Below are positions 6,634 through 8,336 of a stretch of 8,336 nucleotides of DNA, piece by piece. Position 1 is the first letter of the stretch. The number at the start of each line of letters is the position of its first letter. The stretch spans positions 1-8,336 of the forward strand of contig BNVG01000089.1 of NCBI GenBank assembly GCA_025997935.1, in the 5' to 3' direction. Both the position numbers and the translations under genes were made by a program. Origin of the DNA: Synergistales bacterium. GTDB taxonomy: Bacteria > Synergistota > Synergistia > Synergistales > Aminobacteriaceae. The notes under the pieces are model-generated. The model searched no databases, had not been told where the DNA came from, and worked only from the letters and a program-made list of their open reading frames with translations.

Positions 6634-7167
6634 ATGGAAGATATGACATTTGAGGAGTTGCTGGAAATCAACTGTTTTTCCGAAGATTCAGCGGAGAAAA
6701 GCAAGGCTGCTGAAATGTTAGAGCGGCGTTATTGCTGTGAAATTCATTGTGCAAATATGGATAAAAGTGTACTTTTTGCACATCACGCTCGCGGTTGTAC
6801 AATTGTAGCCACCAAAATCTGTAAAAACGTCGTTATTTTTCAGAACGTGACTGTTGGCTCGAATATGCGCTATAACAAAATCAAGAATGAGTGGGAAAAC
6901 GTAGGCACTCCAATACTTGCAGAGAACGTAATTGTCGCGGATGGCGCTAAAATTCTTGGGCCTATTGTAATTGGTGAGAATACCGTTATTGGAGCGGGCG
7001 CTATTATTACAAAGAACATTCCGGCGAACAGCGTTGCATATGGTGTGAATCAATATAAGCGAAAAAATCCAGATTATGACCTTGTGTTTAACCCGAATAT
7101 GATTTCCGGCGAAGAAATCAAGAAAGTAAATGAGGTGCTTGTGGCAGAATTTGACAAGACACGGTAA
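6634..7167 (+). CDS. Hexapeptide-repeat acyltransferase, serine O-acetyltransferase-like
   Basis: A left-handed beta-helix acyltransferase that probably moves an acetyl group from acetyl-CoA to a small acceptor. Hexapeptide-like turns run from about residue 36 to 137 (177-residue numbering), clearest in ILAENVIVADGAKILGPIVI and the following GENTVIGAGAIITKNIPANS, with the terminal coenzyme-A-end pattern seen in CysE-type enzymes. H51 in the AHHARG segment matches the catalytic His of the CysE DHATG motif, but the Asp before it is His and the second CysE His (DRHPKI) is not found: that segment reads ENVGTPI. The large N-terminal helical domain of CysE is also missing. The acceptor may thus be a sugar or other alcohol instead of serine. 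GGGGAG at 6624-6629 favours the ATG at 6634; one at 6622 is in frame but has no Shine-Dalgarno. The gene is AT-richer than the pump operon, suggesting separate origin. It is followed 48 nt later by a small gene. Confidence 0.85.
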   Translation: MEDMTFEELLEINCFSEDSAEKSKAAEMLERRYCCEIHCANMDKSVLFAHHARGCTIVATKICKNVVIFQNVTVGSNMRYNKIKNEWENVGTPILAENVIVADGAKILGPIVIGENTVIGAGAIITKNIPANSVAYGVNQYKRKNPDYDLVFNPNMISGEEIKKVNEVLVAEFDKTR

Positions 7168-7215
7168 ATATCAGTTTACAGATATTGGCGTCGTGATCCG
7201 CGATAGGAGAATGCC

Positions 7216-7365
7216 ATGTTAAAGTGTGACGTTCGCGGCAGAGAATCTAAAATTGCGATAGGCAGCTTTGAGAAAACCGCTCGTTACTGTCTGAAATGTC
7301 ATAAGCGAATGCTCGCGGAGTTTATTGATGAGGATTTGCCTGACTTTCCCAAGGATTTTGAATAG
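7216..7365 (+). CDS. Small Cys-containing protein of unknown function (49 aa)
   Basis: A short open frame of 49 codons starting MLKCDVRGRESKIAIG and ending DLPDFPKDFE. AGGAGA at 7205-7210 lies 5 nt before the ATG, a good translation signal. The protein has C4, then C25-x-x-C28-H29, enough cysteines and histidine for a metal or zinc-knuckle site, and an acidic tail with five Asp and three Glu among the last 15 residues. There is no membrane segment or signal peptide. It starts 48 nt after the acyltransferase stop with no terminator between, so it is probably co-transcribed. I do not recognise the family. The ribosome site and coherent composition support it as real; length alone does not. Confidence 0.55.
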   Translation: MLKCDVRGRESKIAIGSFEKTARYCLKCHKRMLAEFIDEDLPDFPKDFE

Positions 7366-7387
7366 ACGCCATGCCAAAATACGTTAA

Positions 7388-7552
7388 GTAAGTTTTGCTT
7401 ACATCTACTGGCAAACCGTCGACCCCTGGTCGAAGAACCATGTCGAAGAACCATTACGTTATCGCGTTTACCAAAGTGAACTTCTCCACCTCTGAGTTGG
7501 TTTTAGACAACATCGTAGATTCTTTTACGTTCCTCCGCCGGTAATGGCGTGA
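7388..7552 (+). pseudogene. Frameshifted C-terminal relic of a paralogue of the downstream gene
   Basis: The DNA encodes YWQTVDPWSKNH from 7406, and after one frame change YVIAFTKVNFSTSELV then LDNIVDSFTF up to about 7532. This matches the end of the gene at 7579-8238 (CWQTVDDNSNHYTIVF... FDKIMQSF): about 17 of 36 residues identical by eye. A 13-nt tandem duplication (7429-7454) shifts the frame in the middle. Near the end, CCGCCGGTAAT matches the intact copy but sits one base off frame, showing a 1-nt deletion; restoring it gives PPVMA and a TGA at 7550-7552, the natural end. Left of about 7388 the homology is lost, so at least the first three quarters of the gene are gone. It looks like the remains of a tandem duplicate, apparently truncated where the AT-rich acyltransferase pair now lies. 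Confidence 0.75.
7429..7454 (+). repeat. 13-nt perfect tandem duplication
   Basis: GTCGAAGAACCAT occurs twice without spacer (7429-7441 and 7442-7454). Since 13 is not a multiple of three, it breaks the frame of the relic; removing one copy rejoins the two homologous halves exactly at KNHYVIAF, aligned with NHYTIVF of the intact gene. Replication slippage is the likely cause. Confidence 0.9.
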
Positions 7553-7565
7553 AATTTTCGAAAGC

Positions 7566-7573
7566 GAGGTGAT
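7566..7573 (+). promoter_or_regulatory. Strong ribosome binding site supporting a GTG start
   Basis: GAGGTGAT matches eight bases of the full anti-16S complement and lies 5 nt before the GTG at 7579. It sits just after the relic's ancestral stop (7550-7552), as expected if the two paralogues were once adjacent in one operon. Confidence 0.75.
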
Positions 7574-7578
7574 GGCAG

Positions 7579-8238
7579 GTGAACCGGAGGGCGAAGATTT
7601 TTTTTGGGGTAGGCGTGGTGTTGCTGGCTATACTGTACACGGTGATAATGTATCCGCCCGTCGGACTCGTCGGCCGCCTCACCCTGCGCTCAATGACAAA
7701 ATTCACGTCTGCTGCGGGCGGTTTTTCGCTCGACGTTCCGACAAGGTGGAGAGGAAACTCTCCAGGCCTCTCTCATTTCCTCGCCGCCTTAGTGAGGCCC
7801 AAGATCTCCGCCGGGAAAGAGTACCTCGACACCGGGGATAGCCGCTTCCACGAGACCAAACCGCTGCGCGGCGGAATAAATAGTCGGCGTTCTTCCGGTT
7901 TCTATGTGCGAATGAGCGTTTACATGGAAACGCTGCCCGTCGGCGACGTTCCTTCCACGCAGGAAATGGCCGACGTTCAGGCTGAGAGCTTGGTCGCCGG
8001 GCTTGGAGCGGTCCGGGAAGGAAAGGCAAGAACCGAGGTTCAAAGATTGAAGGGCTACCTGTGGGGAAAAACCACTGTGACCACGCAAAGAGTTGAGGAA
8101 GCCATCGTCTGCTGGCAAACCGTCGATGACAACTCGAACCATTACACTATTGTGTTTTCCACGAATGCGTACTCCAGCTTCAAACCCGTCTTCGACAAGA
8201 TTATGCAATCCTTTATGAGTCATCCGCCGGTAATTTGA
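7579..8238 (+). CDS. Membrane-anchored protein resembling the PsbP/DcrB fold
   Basis: 219 residues. A short basic N-terminus (MNRRAK) and one membrane segment at about 7-27 suggest an inner-membrane anchor with the rest outside the cytoplasm. From residue 42, FTSAAGGFSLDVPTRWRG follows the common opening of PsbP/DcrB/Mog1-like domains, in which a short 'gf-s-d-P--W' motif starts the beta sheet. The end, NHYTIVFSTNAYS then FDKIMQSF, also resembles their closing strand and helix. This fold assignment is by pattern only. No catalytic motif is visible; such proteins are often lipoproteins or binding modules of unknown role. The only cysteine is C178. The start is GTG, chosen for the GAGGTGAT site; a +1-frame ATG inside that region belongs to a shadow frame. 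A decayed paralogue end lies directly upstream, so the gene belongs to a locally duplicated family. Function is not known. Confidence 0.75.
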   Translation: MNRRAKIFFGVGVVLLAILYTVIMYPPVGLVGRLTLRSMTKFTSAAGGFSLDVPTRWRGNSPGLSHFLAALVRPKISAGKEYLDTGDSRFHETKPLRGGINSRRSSGFYVRMSVYMETLPVGDVPSTQEMADVQAESLVAGLGAVREGKARTEVQRLKGYLWGKTTVTTQRVEEAIVCWQTVDDNSNHYTIVFSTNAYSSFKPVFDKIMQSFMSHPPVI

Positions 8239-8336
8239 GAAGTGAGCGAAATTTACTGAGGCAACTCAGCCGCGCGTATGCTGAATTGCTTATGAATCGG
8301 CACTGTTTGCGCCCTTAGATAAGTGACTTTCCTTCG
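8239..8336. other. 3' flank with imperfect inverted repeat
   Basis: GCAACTCAGC (8261-8270) can pair with GCTGAATTGC (8280-8289) at 9 of 10 positions around a 9-nt loop. Alternatively CTGAG-GCAA-CTCAG (8256-8269) forms a small tetraloop hairpin. Only two T residues follow, so this is a weak terminator candidate for the preceding gene. No coding frame of note is seen to the window end. Confidence 0.3.

Noticed and set aside
7388..7402. GTAAG-TTTTG-CTTAC hairpin as a terminator of the small gene
   Set aside because: Five base pairs, AT-rich and without a following T tract; too weak to call, and part of it belongs to the relic.
7789..8223. 144-residue minus-strand frame within the PsbP/DcrB-like gene
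   Set aside because: Antisense shadow; the plus-strand frame has a membrane anchor, a strong Shine-Dalgarno and a homologous relic upstream, which prove its frame.
1..8336. CRISPR array, tRNA or complete insertion sequence
   Set aside because: No regular spacer-repeat pattern, no tRNA cloverleaf or TTC-loop signature, and no transposase with terminal repeats; the Rpn-like gene is the only mobile-type gene and lacks identifiable ends.

Overview
The window reads as chromosomal DNA of a diderm (Gram-negative-type) anaerobe. An RND efflux permease with its periplasmic adaptor implies two membranes. Coding style plus an Rpn-type PD-(D/E)XK gene would fit Synergistota or a similar gut or sediment lineage, but that placement is an inference and not proven by any marker gene here. 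No rRNA, tRNA, CRISPR array or complete insertion sequence is visible.

Layout. (1) 71-784 (+): an OmpR/PhoB-family response regulator with a complete receiver and winged-helix domain and no histidine kinase beside it. (2) 796-880: an 18-bp imperfect inverted repeat filling the gap to the convergent gene; it may be a bidirectional terminator or a small mobile repeat. (3) 883-1857 (-): an Rpn/PD-(D/E)XK nuclease-transposase-like protein. (4) 1858-2263: a long non-coding region with a hairpin and a phased array of TTTACC-like hexamers just ahead of the pump operon. (5) 2264-6450 (+): a two-gene efflux operon, adaptor then RND permease, with the second gene's Shine-Dalgarno inside the end of the first. 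No TolC-type outer-membrane channel is in the window. (6) 6451-6633: a spacer ending in an AT-rich perfect palindrome. (7) 6634-7365 (+): an AT-rich pair, a hexapeptide-repeat acyltransferase and a 49-residue Cys-containing small protein. (8) About 7388-7552: the decayed C-terminal end of a paralogue of the next gene, broken by a 13-nt tandem duplication and a 1-nt deletion. (9) 7579-8238 (+): an intact membrane-anchored protein resembling the PsbP/DcrB fold, with a GTG start.

How the parts may work together. The adaptor and permease should form the inner-membrane part of a tripartite exporter. The OmpR-type regulator is a natural candidate to control it through the TTTACC array, because this regulator family binds direct repeats about 10-12 bp apart; this link is inferred only. 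The most unusual point is the permease itself. In the fourth membrane helix, where RND pumps carry the proton-relay acidic residues (V-D-D-A-I-V-V-x-E-N), this protein reads V-M-N-A-I-L-I-I-Q-N, and the lysine position of helix 10 is Asn. It is either a pump with another coupling mechanism or one that has lost proton coupling.

The 6560-7552 stretch looks like a remodelled accessory patch: AT-richer genes sit between the GC-richer pump operon and the remains of a tandem gene duplication.
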